A stretch of 64,000 bases of DNA. It comes from Helopsaltes ochotensis (Eukaryota > Chordata > Aves > Passeriformes > Locustellidae). Below, one piece after another: positions 36,211-49,600 of this stretch (within the stretch, counting starts at the first letter, position 1; each line of letters starts with the position of its first letter). The notes under the pieces are model-generated. The model ran no database searches. It was given only the letters and a program-made list of their open reading frames with translations, and was not told the DNA's origin. Location of the stretch: NCBI GenBank assembly GCA_013400155.1, contig VXBM01000023.1:1007511-1071510 (forward strand), read 5' to 3'. Position numbers and translations under genes: made by a program.

Positions 36211-38364
36211 TGGCAGGACGAACTTCTCCAGCATAAGAACAGTGTGCCTTGACACACAGGCAGGGCTAACTTCATTCTCTCCCCATCCCTGCTCTTTCAG
36301 CTCCTTAATACGAGGACTTTTCCTGCCTAACCTCCCAACACCTCTCATCCCCACCACCTTTCCAAATTTTTAGGGTTCCTGAGCAAAATGGAAGCAGTGT
36401 GGGAAACATTTTATTGTTGCTACATCTTCCCCTGCCTGGGAAGAGAGACTTGGGAATGGCATTCCAAAATCCTCATTTTGGAAATGTTGTCATGGCTATG
36501 ATCAAGATCTCATCTTCCACAGTAATGGCTTAATCTGTTTGTCAACCTGTCTGCTGCCACATCAGAGTCTCCAAGAAAGGGGAGAGCATCAATTGCGGAG
36601 TGCCAAATTCACCTCCTAAGTAAGAAAGAAAAGGGAAGAGATCAAGTGTTTCACATCATCTCGATGGTATTGCGGAGGATGAACAAAAGAAAAAAACGAG
36701 GAGAAGAAGGGAACTCTCTGAGCAGGAATACAAGACAGCTTTTTACTTGAAGGGGGTGTAGGAGGGAGAGAGAAATGAACAGCAGTAAATGAAAAGCAAC
36801 AACAGCAACAAAGAGAAAGAACAAGCCTGCAAAATGGGTTTCTGGATTGGAGACAGAGCAGAGAGGTGGTAGAGGATATGCTTGTGGCTCATTCCTGTGC
36901 ACTATGTAAACCCCAGCCAGCTGTGTTCTGGAAAGCAGAGGGAAAACTGATTACTATGGGCAGCAGCACACAACACAAAGCCAAACACCAGCCAGAAGCT
37001 CATTCCTTCTTTCTGCAAAAGCTGGGGCAACAAAACCAGCAGGCCCCTGACTTGTAGTCAGGCAAGGACATCAGAGAGAATGGCCACATCTGCACCCAGG
37101 TGGGATCATTGCAGCCGTCCTGTATGCACCCAGCATCTTTTCACTGCTTTACAGCACAGATTTTATTGACAGTATTTCACAGATTGTTCTGTGGATGAGT
37201 CTGTACCTTGCCTGATGGAAAATTCTGCCTGGATTTTTCTGATGGGAGGTTTTACTACTTGCATTATTTGATTTCCAGCAAAGGCTATTTTTGACAAAAA
37301 TATTACAGTTTCATAAATTTATATGCTAGCTCATAAACATCATAAAATGCCTTTTTGACAAATCTAATAAACATAACAAAATGCCCTTTCAATAAAATCG
37401 CTGAAATCTTGCCAGGCTGCATAATAAACTTGCATTTTAGCATGGTTAGCATCTGGGCTTAAAGAAGAAGTGTAAAACCACCCATACCTTTGAGCAATGA
37501 CTTTCTGAAATTTGCTGATCTTGCCATGTCCGAAGACCCTGAGCTTCACCTTTCTACCGGCCAGTGAAGCTCAGAATTAGGTTAAGCTATGGGGCAGAAA
37601 AATACACTGGGTTTATTCTTCACAGGAGCAGATATTGCTCAGTAGCTTCCAACTTTGTCACGCCTTTGTCAGCCTTTCAAATATATATTTAATTTGCATT
37701 CCATGTTAACTCTTTGTAGAATGGAGTGGTTCTTGTAGAAGTCTCCCAGAAAAAATGTTTCTTGAGCTGGAGGAAGCTGATAGATAGAGTTTCTCAGAAC
37801 AGGAAAAGGTCACAACACCCTTGTTGTCAAAGTGTTGGTGGAAGCAAGAAGAGCTACACACTCTCAGAGTTGTGTATGTGACTCTGTGTGTGTGTGTGTG
37901 TGTGTCCCTAAACTCGGTAGTAACCAGCTGGTGGTAGCTGGGGGTGGTGAATTTGCTGTGTAATGATGTAGTGATATTCATAGTGACAAGCAGAAAAGGA
38001 AAAAGCCCTCTAGGATACATGTCCAGAATTGCAGAGTTCCTGTTTCTCGAAACCTACTACAACCTCGTGGTGCTGGTAAACACTCTCAGCCATGCCTTTC
38101 CTCAGATGCACTGCTCTACGCACAGCTTTCCTGAGAGTCTGTGGATGCATTTGTGTCTCCTTTGTGTGCCTTTGCCTTTCCATTGGGGAGGGAATGTGTG
38201 CTAGTTTTGCATTAATTGATTTGTGGTGAAAAGGGAAGAAGGAAGTGCTCAACCCACCACAGAATGCAAGACATCTATAGTTACTTCAGTTTCTGCTGCC
38301 TGCTTGTGAGTCAGGCATCCTGTTTTCTCTGTTTGCTATCATCCCATTCTCCCTCTTATTCAAG
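36211..38364 (+). other. No gene seen; TG microsatellite
   Basis: General non-coding sequence. A (TG)n tract of about ten units lies at 37,885-37,905. The end of this stretch is the long pyrimidine tract of the acceptor that precedes the exon candidate at 38,365. Confidence 0.45.
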
Positions 38365-38469
38365 AATTGGAGGAAGGTGATAAAGAGATGAGAAACTGGG
38401 GAGAGAGGAACATTGCCAGATAAACAAGGCAGTGGAAGAACAGTCCAGAGGAACATGGGCAGTCCTCAG
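38365..38469 (+). ncRNA. Candidate exon (non-coding or 5'-leader)
   Basis: This has the cleanest pair of splice signals in the window. A long pyrimidine tract ends in CCCTCTTATTCAAG, then come 105 bases, then the donor CTCAG|GTGAGTG. All three frames contain stops, so it cannot be an internal coding exon. Near its end an ATG with A at -3 and G at +4 starts a frame (MGSPQ) that runs through the donor in phase 0. It could therefore be a leader exon holding a start codon, or an exon of a long non-coding RNA. Confidence 0.35.
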
Positions 38470-41400
38470 GTGAGTGCTACCACTTTCACCCACTTGATTC
38501 ATGTATGAACATTATGGCCTTATTCTTAAGCTGGAGTAACTTCGGAAACTTCCAGAATTTCTTAGGCAAACTGAAGACTATAACTCTGACACTGCTAAAG
38601 AGGTAGACTCCTATGGAGGCTGAAGGGTGCTTTCTTAAATTTTCTGTACAATGCAAGCACTTGTCTAGGCCCTATCTCCCCCTGCTCTGTCCATAAAGAT
38701 GTAGTGGAGAGAGGTTTGGCAGTGGCACCCCAAAGCCATGGAATGCTGTCAATAGCACTGAGCTCTCCATTGCAAGGAAATTTCCATTTTCTTCCACTGG
38801 CCAGATGAACTTGGTGTAGAATATCAATGGTAAGACAAGTATCACCACTGAGCTTGCTGAGCTGTGCCCTCTCCTAATGAAACCAGTGAGTCCCCTCTAA
38901 CTCGAGTTTTCCCTAAGCATTGTCTTCTGGGCGTTTGTTGTCTTCCACAAACACTTGCAGAATGGGCATGGAAATAATTTGAAGTTATGTCTTGCTCTGA
39001 CAGATGAACTGCCAAGTGTGAAATGCCTCTCCATTGGTGGTGTTTACTAAGATCCTTCTGGAAATGACATGCATCTTCCAATGGGCTCTAGGTTGGCAGC
39101 TGATAACTGAACATAAATGTGAACTCCTGCTTGCAGAGCTAAAGATAAACAGCAGGAAACAACAAAATACATCTCAGTCCCATGAATGAAGTGACATTCT
39201 TCAGCATTCTTTCCTGCTTTCTTCAATTTCATGGAATGTATTTAATTACTTTCAATTATAAGTGAGCGTTAAATTAGACAAATGTGCTTAGAAATCTTCT
39301 CTTTATTACATAGCTATATTAGTTTTGTGATGTCACAAGTATCAGAATAAAACATTTACATTCTTCTCTTTATTGGTTAAAGTTCATCTGTGGTTGTAAA
39401 TCCACAGAATTCAAATAGATCACACCAGATAGCAATTTGATCCCATTTGTTTAGGTTCTGAGGTGAAAAGATTTACTGATAGTTCTAGTTCCTTTATTTC
39501 CAGAGTTAGTTATCAAATTCACTTAAATGATATTCTGCCCTCAGTGTCATGAGAGCTATTACCAAAAGTGGAGGTAAAGGAGAGAATTTCCTCTCTGTGG
39601 TAGATATTCATGGCATAACCTGAGGATGCAACATGACAAAAGTGGTCAGCTTTTGCTTGGCCCCCATCTGACCTAGATTCCCTCTTAAGACTGATAAATC
39701 TCTCTGTTTGCTCCATCCAGTTTCGTATTTGATAGGTCAGGCCATTTATCCATTGTTTTAAGATTTACAGCCCACCTAATGCCTCACTGTATAAGACAGT
39801 GAGGTTTTGCTGATTTTCACCAGCAAAGTGTGGCTCTTCTCTGGCAGCCTTTCACATTCATTCACAGTTTCAGTTGCACATGGGGGTTTGCTGGGTGGTC
39901 AGAGGGTGATGTGGCTTTCCAGAGCTTCAGACTGAGCTGCGTAGGCTCCAGGAAAGGACTTTACAGCAGTGGGAAGCAGAACGGGCTGCAAGTGCTGGTT
40001 ATGAAAATACCTTTAATTAATAAGCTCATGTGCAACCAAGGAGAGTCAAAGCATTCCAACAAAGCCTGTAAACAGGTACCCTCACTGGTTCCTTTGGGAT
40101 GAAAGGTACTATAGAAATGCAAGATGTTATTGCAGTGGTACCATCAATATGGCTTGGTGTGGGAAGGCATTGTTTAGTATGACAATACAGGCTTGCTTAA
40201 CCTGGTCAAGTCATGCCTGTTCTGGAGCTTTTATGAGGAGTCTGGGGAGCTGATGAGAAGTGCTCTAGTCATCTGTAGTTTCCTCTCTCCAAATGAAATG
40301 GACACAAGATATATGATTTTATCAATGTAAGTCTACAGTACCACCACTAAGTAAGCTAAAATAGTCTATACTACTTTAAAACTGCAGAAATTTCAGTGAA
40401 TTCCATGGATTCATTCCAGATTTAATGTCACTCGGAAAAGAATCTGTCCTAATTGTTATTCACTGACTCATAAGGTCAAAAGTCCACTTTGGGACTTTTC
40501 CACTTCCATGGTAATCTGCATTTCCAGGTACAGTTGTGCTACTAAGCCAGCTGTGCAGACATTAACACTGCAGTGGTATAACTGTGAAAGATGAGCATTA
40601 TTAAGCCAGAGCACTCCAGAACACTGCTTCTGGAAGATGTCATTATAACATATTGCATCCCTTGGACTATTACATTTCTTTTGACCTAGATCATAGGCAT
40701 CCAGGAAAACACTTCTGCAGAGTTCAGCTTGGATCTGCTTTCCCCCACAACCAGTCTTTAATTGAGCAAAGTTTCCTGAGCTCATTTCAATTAATATTGA
40801 GTAGATATGTCAGAGAGTTTGTTTCTGAGCCCTCCGAGATCTCATTTGCTCTGACATCTCTAGCGTCCATCAATTTCACCTTGTCTAGGCTGGAACATAC
40901 TTGTACCCATCCTTTCACCTCGTTGTACATAAATAGAGGGTAATGGCTGAAGAATGAGCAAAATTCCAGGAGAAACTTTTCATATTCTGTTTATCCATTT
41001 GCTTTTTATGTGCCCATTATTTAATCACCGTTCAGCTCTTTCTCCAGAAGAAGCTTGAGTAAAGACTGATTCAAAACTGAGCTAGAACCTCAGAAAATTG
41101 GGCAGCACTAAATGCTTTGTTTTTTCTTTTACATATAACATTGCTGTGTAGATATAGTGCTGGCACCAAGGAAAACTAAAGTGAGAGACTGAATAGAGAG
41201 ATTGGAGCAATGTGGCAGTCAAGTTCTTTAGTACCTTCCAACACTATTATGGACCCCAGCCCAATCTCAGAAAAGCATCTCCTTTATTAGTTTCTAGGTA
41301 TCTGTCATTTTCTGCTATTTGTGTTACTGGTGATTATTATCCTCATGTTCTTTTCGGGCAAAAATGAAGGGGAAAAAGGAGAATAAAAGAACAGAAAGGC

Positions 41401-44400
41401 AGAAGTGGCCTCAGCGTCTCTTTCTGCATCTTCAAACCTATGCCTAGAATAGCCTTCCTTTTCCAGAGTTTTCTCACAGGCTGCACATTTTCTACCCTTC
41501 CTCATGCCCATGTGTCCAAGGGAAGTGTTTCACATAAGAAAGGAGTTTCTCAAAATGAACAAGGAAGCCCCAGGAGGTTTTTTAATTCAAACACCCAAAA
41601 GTGTAACTGTGCCCTGAAAGAATGAAATGAACTTTGGAAGTTTCTGAGCACTCTCTCACCAGGTGCCCTGGACTGGGAGAGACTCTTTCTTCCACGTATC
41701 GTTTTTCCTTCCATGTGAAGAAGAAATCTACATCACCTGCCTGCAAACTCTCAGATCACTAACTAGGTGGATCTGTGCATTTTCATCCTGCAATAGCTTG
41801 CTGCTTTGTTGTTTCTTTACTCCTTGCTCATAGGGTGATGTCAAAAATGTCATTCCTTATGAAGGAGGAAAGGACAATGTCAGTGTCTGATGTGTAGGGA
41901 CTGTGACAGGGAGAGAGGCCATAGATATAGGTCTAATGTCACTAATAGTACATGAGGCAGCATAATGGGAGGTCTCTGGAGAGGAAGGTAGCACTTAACA
42001 GATTCTGGACATGTGGAATTCAGTCCTCCTTTGGGGGTTAATTATACCATTTGGCCCAATATATCCTGGTGTTTCACCTTCTTTCGTATATTAAATTTCA
42101 AACATTTAACCTTGCAATGACAGAGCTGCTGTGTCTGTTCTTACATGGTCTTGCTTAATAAATTTAGACTTGGGTGGGTCAGCTTGAAGCCTCTGCCTCT
42201 GAATCTTGCAGAGATGCTGGGTTTATTGCCAAAGGAACCTTTCCAACTAAGGCACAGACTGAAGAATATCAGTAGTGACTCTGATAGTATAAATTTTAAA
42301 ATATTCTGGTTCTTGATTCAGTATTACTTAAAGTTCTCATCCTCTCAGCCCCCAGTGACTTCATTGGGAGTGCAGACTGAGCACTGCACCTGAGACACAC
42401 AGCACCCTACATGTCAGGTTACAATTAGACATTTGGGGGTACTGCCATTGAAAAAGAGAAGAAATTCCAGTAGGTCCATGCCGGCCAGAGCCCCTTCCTG
42501 CCCATCACAGAGGGAAAGCTGCTGGAAGGAACACAAAGATGGTAGAACACTGTCTTTTGTGTCCTTTTCTTGAGAGGAGACTCCAAGAGCCCAAGCACTC
42601 ATTTTCTAAGTGCTGTACAAATATTGGTAACTAATTTGTATTCTATTCTATTCTGATAAAGCAAACAAGTAATTTTGTCTATACACTGAAGGCTCTTTCC
42701 CTACCTGGTTATATTAAATTAAAGTTTGGGTCAAGATCATTCAATGTTCTTTAAATTAGAGTGAAAATATGGATGTCACATTTGTGATTGAATTGGCACG
42801 TGAAATTCATGGTTGTGTTTATGTCAGTAGGATTATATTAAAGTACAAGGTTTATTTTTACACTACTTCAGGTCTCTCACAGGGTGGGCCTTTGGCAGAG
42901 AGTTGTCAAGACAGTCAGAAAGATGGTCGTGGGATCTTTTGTTGCAATGACAGTGATGCAACCAACATGATCCATGGTCTCCTGGTACCTCCTTGAGCCT
43001 GCTGATATGAAACATTGATACCGTGCTCCACTGCAGTGTTGGTGCTTTCCTGGTTGCCACTCTTTCCCTCTTCAGTACTCTTGTCTCCAAGCACTGTTTC
43101 TGTTTCCCTATGCACACCCCCAGCAAGGCTCAGCCCCGACCCTAAGCTCCTTTGAGAGCTTCCTGGCATTTTTCCTGGAATACTATGGGAGTCTGGGCAT
43201 GAAAAATGCCTATTCCAAAGAGCTGAAAAGCCAGAGGGCAGTGTTCCTCCTTTCTCTTGCTATACCAAACTCGGCTCCACCAGGCACAACTTTGCTTCGG
43301 GTCTTTCATTTTGTTCAGTGAGAATCAAGCTTCAGCAATTGTATTCCATTGAAATCAATGTCAGGCACTGAAAGGCAGCTCTAACATTTGGCATCTGAGC
43401 AGGAACTCCCCGATTTACACGGGGGAAGCACTGGGCAGCATCCAGCTTAGAGCTCTGCTTGCTGCACAACAAACAAACACGGGCTTATTTAGCTTTCAGT
43501 AGCCTTGGAGTCAGGCACTTATCACCAGATGTAGCTCCTGTTGCGAAGCACTAGCCTTGGAGAAGGCTCTCAACAAATCATGAGGTTCTTGTTTGCAAGA
43601 CTTCTGCTGCCTTTATATCTCTGTGTTGTGTTCAGAGATATTGCATGAGAGGAATAACAACTGCTCCAGTGGCATTTGCAGGGGCTCCTTGACAGCTGAG
43701 CAGGGAAGCTGGTGCTTCCAGAGGGCTGATCTGGGTTTCTCTGGGTAAATCTCTGAGAAGATAAGGACCCAAGGTAATAAAAGAGGAGGGTAGGGGATTT
43801 TATTTTGTGCCTGGGATGGGCCACAGGAATGAAAAACAGGTTTTGCTGTTTATTTAGCAGTCCTCACCTCTGGAGTCACAGTGTTCTTTGCTTCTTCACA
43901 TGGCTCCCACATTGGTTAGGAGGTCACTCCCTCAATCCCTACTGGTAGGTGAAAATGGCAAAGATTAAATTTCACATGCCCTGTGTTCAGCACTATCACT
44001 ATAGGGCTGCTTCCTCTGAAGCAGAACAAGTGTCACATGCTGATACTTGCTCATTGAAAGCCCTTTACAGAGCTGATCCTTGCAATAACCCGGGCTTGCT
44101 TCCTTCAAGCTTAATTTGACCATGTGTCAGCACCAGACACAGCTCAGCTTTTACAGTCAGTCTTTGTCAGAGAGGGCTCTGGCACGAGGAACTCACCTCA
44201 CCATCACTCCTCTGCTAAATCCATCTAAACCACATTTTCTCACACTGTGCTTTGAAACAAAACCATTGTAACCGCATATTTATTCCCTTCTGACATCTTC
44301 ATGGCTTTGCCTCTCTGGAACTCTGCATGCTTTATTTGAATTATAAGATGTTTTTAATACTGTGTTTGTATTGTGTTCTGAAGCATTTCTATTGTTGTTC

Positions 44401-44490
44401 TGCAGTGCCCCAAGTGTTCTGGCTGCAAAGTGCTGTAAGTACAACTGGATTACTCTTTGCTTAAGTAAACATCAGAAGATAGGTTTAGAG
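38470..44490 (+). other. No gene seen; possible conserved element near 40,000
   Basis: Intron-like sequence of mildly T-rich composition. About 39,990-40,060 (ACCTTTAATTAATAAGCTC) has paired homeodomain-type sites and may be a conserved element. No repeat family is recognisable apart from the CR1 at the right edge. Confidence 0.35.
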
Positions 44491-44876
44491 TCATAGAGTC
44501 ATAGAATCATTTAGATGGGAAAAGAGCTCTAAGATCACTGAGTCTAGCCATTAATGCAGCACTGCCAAATGCACTACTAAGCCATGTCTCTAAGTGCCAC
44601 ATCTACATGACTTTTAAATACTTCCAGGGATGTTGACGCCAACACATTCCTGGACAGCCTGTTCCAAAGCTTGGTAACCTGTTCAGTGAAGAATTTTTTT
44701 CATATCAAATCTAAACCTTCCCCAGTGTAACTTCAGGCCATTTTCTCTCATCCTGTCACTTGTTACCTGGGAGAAGAGGCTGATCCCCTTATTTGAAGAA
44801 ACTCCTGTCAGGTAGTTGTAAAAGCAAGAAGGTCACCCCTGAGCCTCCTTCTCTCCAGGCTAAACACCCTCATCTC
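44491..44876 (-). mobile_element. CR1 LINE fragment, minus strand
   Basis: The reverse complement of the CR1 tail begins here (TCATAGAGTCATAGAATCAT). It is followed by GCACTGCCAAATGCACTACT, by ACAGCCTGTTCCAAAGCTT, and at the far end by CTTCTCTCCAGGCTAAACAC. At about 390 bases it is the longest CR1 copy in the window and the only one on the minus strand. Confidence 0.95.
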
Positions 44877-46552
44877 AAAGATTAAGCCCTGAATGTATGT
44901 ACACACACCCATGCCAGAGTTCACATAAATAATCAGGATGTAAATACACACTCATACCACAGATACATACTCACACACATATGACACAAAATTGTATTCA
45001 TGCACTAGAACATCCAGAAGATGTCAAGGAATCACACTGCAAAAGATCACCTCAAATTTCTCTGCCTTTGAGGTCTGAGATAATGTTTGAATGCAAATCT
45101 GAGCTCAATCATTGCATTTCCTGATTTCTATAAGAGTTGGGTTTTTGGTTTTGGTTTGTTTGGTTTTTTGGTTTTGTTTTTTTTTTTTTTGATTACTTTT
45201 ATGCAGCTGCCTCAAACAGTGAAAATATTACTCATTTCTGGCTTGCGTAGCCTGTGCCCAAAACAACAGCCATGTGGAAAATAAACCACGAGAGTTTTCT
45301 GTCCTTGTGAGAGAAAGCTGGGGGAGAAATGTTCATTAGGTTGTGGCAGCAATAATTCAGAAGTCAAACCTAATCATGTTGGGAGGCACCCTGGGCACTC
45401 ACTTATGCACTTTCTTCCTCCTGGATATCTATCCCTGTGAGGCAGAAAAAGCTACTAGCAGCCAAGTTGCAGTGGGCTGTGCGTGAGTACGCACAAGCAA
45501 AGACACCAAAAGTATATTCCTTCCAGGCTGGACAAACAGGCAGACTCAATGAAGAAAAAGGCTCCTTTACTATACTGGTGGTTGCTCATATAATTACAAT
45601 GATGGTGGCACAGAAAAAGACAGGTGCCTGAAGCCTTTGCCTTTCTACAAGCAGGTGATGGCAGAAGCTCTTCAGTTCAGTGGGGGGAGTGGAAGAGGAG
45701 AGAAGAAAGCCAGATTTTAATTCAACTTCATTTATCTGCTCCTGGCCCATGGCTTTTGAGACAGATATTTTTTTCAGGTATACCATATTTGGCTTATTTT
45801 CTCTGAAATCCTTAAGTTATTTCTCTCTCCATTTTGACTAGGAATGAAAATGTTCAGGTGATCAATAGCAAAAGGAGCACATTTTATCTTAGGTTGTTAG
45901 ATTTACCTTAGATTTCCAGGCCCTGTTCTTTGCTTTTATTTTGCCTTGTTTATTTTTATATATGACTGTGCCTGCAGAAATCCAGTAGGAAATAAAGATA
46001 CCTTCCAAAGAGCTCAATGTTGTCCTTTACTGAATTTTCTGGGACCCTGGGCAGCAGGATAGAAGAAAATCCTGTTCTATCCTTTTGTTCCAAAGCCTGA
46101 GTGATGGACAACAAATACAAAGATTTCATTATTGTGCATTGGCTAAGGGTCTCTTGTTTACCAAATTATTAAAGTGGAACTGAAAGAACTGTTGAGTTTC
46201 TTAATTTCTATAAGCAGAAAATAAAGTAGTATTGTTACCATCTCCTCATGAGAACCAGATCATCCCCATCTTTTGGGGCTCTTTGCTTAGGCACCTTCAG
46301 CACCTTCCTCATTCCTTCACATCTGCTATACTCATGTGTCCTACCTTAGCTGGCTCTATTATTCTTTATTTGCAGGACACAGCTCTGCTCAAGCGTGCTT
46401 GGAAGTGCAAGTCCAGTAATCTTCCTTTGTCCTGTAGACCCGTCTCCACAGCTGGATTTCCACCTGGCAGACTTCTGATCTTGTCTGGAGCACTTCATCC
46501 CACATTAGAGAATTTTCCTCAGTTTCTATTAAACAGTGTGTCCAACCTAGCT
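44877..46552 (+). other. Simple-repeat-rich stretch with one small exon candidate
   Basis: It holds a degenerate CA-rich tract (about 44,900-44,990) and a G/T-rich tract ending in a T-run (45,135-45,190). At 45,442-45,482 an acceptor (TATCTATCCCTGTGAG) and the donor GCTGTGC|GTGAGTAC bound 41 bases open as QKKLLAAKLQWAV. This is too short to support a coding call alone. Confidence 0.3.
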
Positions 46553-46571
46553 GGTTAATCATGGATTAACC
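46553..46571. repeat. Perfect 8-bp inverted repeat with homeodomain half-sites
   Basis: GGTTAATC-ATG-GATTAACC is an exact inverted repeat with a three-base centre. The arms contain TAATC/GATTA, the half-site of K50 (Otx/bicoid-like) homeodomains, and GTTAAT, the HNF1 half-site. The spacing differs from the classic dimer sites of either factor class. It sits six bases from the 60-base T-run. Confidence 0.6.
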
Positions 46572-46575
46572 AATG

Positions 46576-46576
<1 letters not shown>

Positions 46577-46636
<60 letters not shown>

Positions 46637-46646
46637 CTTTTTTTTT
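46577..46646. repeat. Very long T homopolymer (60 T, then C and 9 T)
   Basis: A pure T-run of 60 bases, one C, nine more T and then five C. Runs of this length are rare in bird genomes, which lack active L1-driven poly(A) retrocopies in number. It may be a real poly(A) tail of a minus-strand insertion or a sequencing or gap-filling artefact. Confidence 0.9.
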
Positions 46647-49600
46647 CCCCCTTGTTTTAGTCACAGTTGGCCACAGAGTGAGATCTCCCAGTGTTCTATT
46701 ACTCTGTGACACTCCACCTAGGGACATAAAAAAGAATGAGGACTGGCTCTCAGGGAGAGTTTTAGTTGCTGAAATGGCTTCAACTTTGGATGTCAGCAGT
46801 GCATCGGCAACCCAAATTCTTCACCATAAGAGGCATAGCAACAGCATTCTAACTCCAATTCAAATGATAATGTTTTTCATATTTTATTTTCTTTGCACAA
46901 TTTTAGCTCTTATTTTCCTCACTAGAAGTCTCAGTGGAGCCGCATCTCTTTGCCTTTTAACAATGCCTAAATCCATGGCTACAAGCACCCCTCTCCAAAC
47001 ATGCTTTTGTGGTTCAACACCTGTAGGCTGGAGCTGAGGATTCATCAGCAAATAGGAGTTAAAAATGACCCCAAGGAAGATCTGAACTAAATCTTTCAAA
47101 GCTCTCAGATTACAGTACTTTAATTAGCTAACAGACAGCTAAGCACTCTGGAACCTGCAGCTTGCTGCCCTTGTGGGCTGAGAGCTTTACACTAGCAGAA
47201 ATTTGGGAGATTTTCATTTCTTATCTCTCCTGAAAACTTTGCCATTGGATTTTGAATGTGATGCTTGGTAAAGCAACTGTACAGCATAAAAAAAAAAAAA
47301 AAGGAAAAAAATCCCCTCAGACTCTAGAGGAGAATAGCTCCTACCATTTCTCTTTTGTATCTGCTGTCGAGGTACTTGAAAAGCGCAGGAGATAAGTAAC
47401 CTCATGACTACTACAGATTAGCAGGCTCTGAGGTACCAAACGCGATTGCTGCTGCTGGGAGTATAATGGCTATTGAAATTCACATTTATACAGACATTTT
47501 CCTGGTGGCACTGCAAAGAGCAGGGTGTATAGGAAGCTACAGACTATAATGCTGAGGCCATGCAAAATAGGACAAGGAGCAAAATCCCTGTCATTGGGAA
47601 GCAGCAGGGCACTGGCCAGTTCCTGCCGTGCAGGAGACCCTCTCCAACTTCAGAATATGGATCTTCCTCAGAGACAAAGAAGGCACTAAAGCTTGGAAAA
47701 TTACTGTCAGAGGCTTTCTATAGGTAAGGGAACACAAGTCCCTGACCTGCAACGATGAATGACAAACTGCCTTGAGGCGACTGCTGTCCTGCCAGCCTCT
47801 CCAAGGCAGATCATAGGCACTGAGGAACTTCTGCTGGGTGAGCCAGGGGAGCTCTGGAGGATAAAAGTGCAACAGAGGTTTTGTCTCTTGTAGCCTCTAT
47901 TTTTTTTTGTTTGTGATTTGTTTTGTAGAGCTCACTGAACAGGGATGGGGCTTCATGCAAGAGGTGGTAAGGCTTGTCACTGTTGCAGAGGCAACCTCGT
48001 GTTGTGTGGTTGTCCTTGACACAAGGGCTACAGTGTGCCATGTCATCCTTTTCCAAGGTGTGTACAGCAGAAAGCGCAGGCAGTTTGCTCAAGGCTGGTT
48101 AAAGCAGGACTGACTTTTGCTTTCCTTGCTTTAACACTGAAATATGAGAGACTTGAAATCAGCTACATTCTGGTACATCCTGGTTGCATCAGGAAAATCA
48201 CACTGTTAATTCTAACCCATGATCTGTGATGCAAATTGTGAAGCATTCTGAACGTGAGTGAATTCAGCTTTCCCAATCTCTTCAGCTCCTCAGCAAGGTC
48301 AGAAGTATTGTTCCCATACTATGCCTGGAGAGATGGATATATTGAGAAGGAAAGTGGTTTTTCCACTATCACCTAGAAGACCAAGGACAGATGTGGGAAA
48401 ATAATGCAAACATCTTTTCTCCAAGTCTCCTGGTCTGATGCATACATATGTAATTTCCCAATAAAGACACAAGTCAGTTCTTTTTGTATTTCCTCATACT
48501 CTAAAACATCTATACCCTCAGCCCCTGAACACCTTTCAAGCATTTACAGTGTTATCCTTCCAGCACCCGTGTGAATGAAATGCTAGAGTACCTCCTTTTA
48601 TACCTAGCAAGTAGCAATTTAGAGTTTTAAGGCCCTTGGTTTGAAGAAATCCGAAATTACAGGGAAAGCTGAACTGGTAATAAGCAATGTTTGCATAAGT
48701 TCCAGAAGAAAGCACTTTAATAAGCTGTTTCCTGATATTTAGTTGCAAAAGCCTTAAATCCTTGTCTATCAGGGAAAGGGGGGTGGGAGGGTGGAGGCAA
48801 GCTCTTAACCAAATTTTCATGTCTGCACCTCTCTAGGGAGTAGAATTGGCACATAGTCGTTAGATCTAAGTTATATCCACACATTTCTCTCCAGCTGCTC
48901 CTGTTACTGAGGAGAAAACTGATGTGTTGATTTTCATCTCTTATGTACTTTATGTCCTGATCCCCAAGGAAAAGAGGGATTAAAAACCACATCTGCAGGT
49001 TCCAGAGGATATGTCCTGGACAGAAGTGTTCCTCCCATTCCTTCCCATCCTGCAGCTTTCCATCTTCTCAGTACAGGGAGGTTTCCGAACAAGCGTGAGC
49101 CATTCCAAGTGGTGTGCTGGTTTTGTGTTCCACCCATCCCGTCAGAAAAATGAGTTGTCTGCATAGTGTGGGGTGCTCGATGTTGTAGCAGTAGGGCCTG
49201 TGGGTCATGGCTGAGCAGCACTAGCAGAGATATGTGGGGGTAGCACTGGAGTATCAATGTGACCTGGAGGTCAGAAGTGAAGAAGCTGGTAGATTTCGGT
49301 CTGTGACAGGTTTTGATGCCAAATACCTTTGTGAAAGAGGTATGTTCTTATTCCAGCGGAGCCATCAGCAAATTCATTGCATCACCGTTTCTTCGAGCAT
49401 TGTTAAAATTCACTACCAAACTAATAAGGGTTAAAAATGATTCCACAGCTGTTTCTATTACTCTCTAAGTAAATGTTTACTTTCTTTGTGTCTGTGTTAG
49501 CGGCACTGGCCAAGGCAGCACTAAGACACAACAGAATGGAATGAGTTACTGCATTAGCCCCTACATTACAGAGCACATGGACATGATGCAAGAAGCACAT

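Noticed and set aside
46573..47037. 154-codon plus-strand frame beginning with a phenylalanine run
   Set aside because: The first part is the T homopolymer. The rest shows no domain, splice signal or start context.
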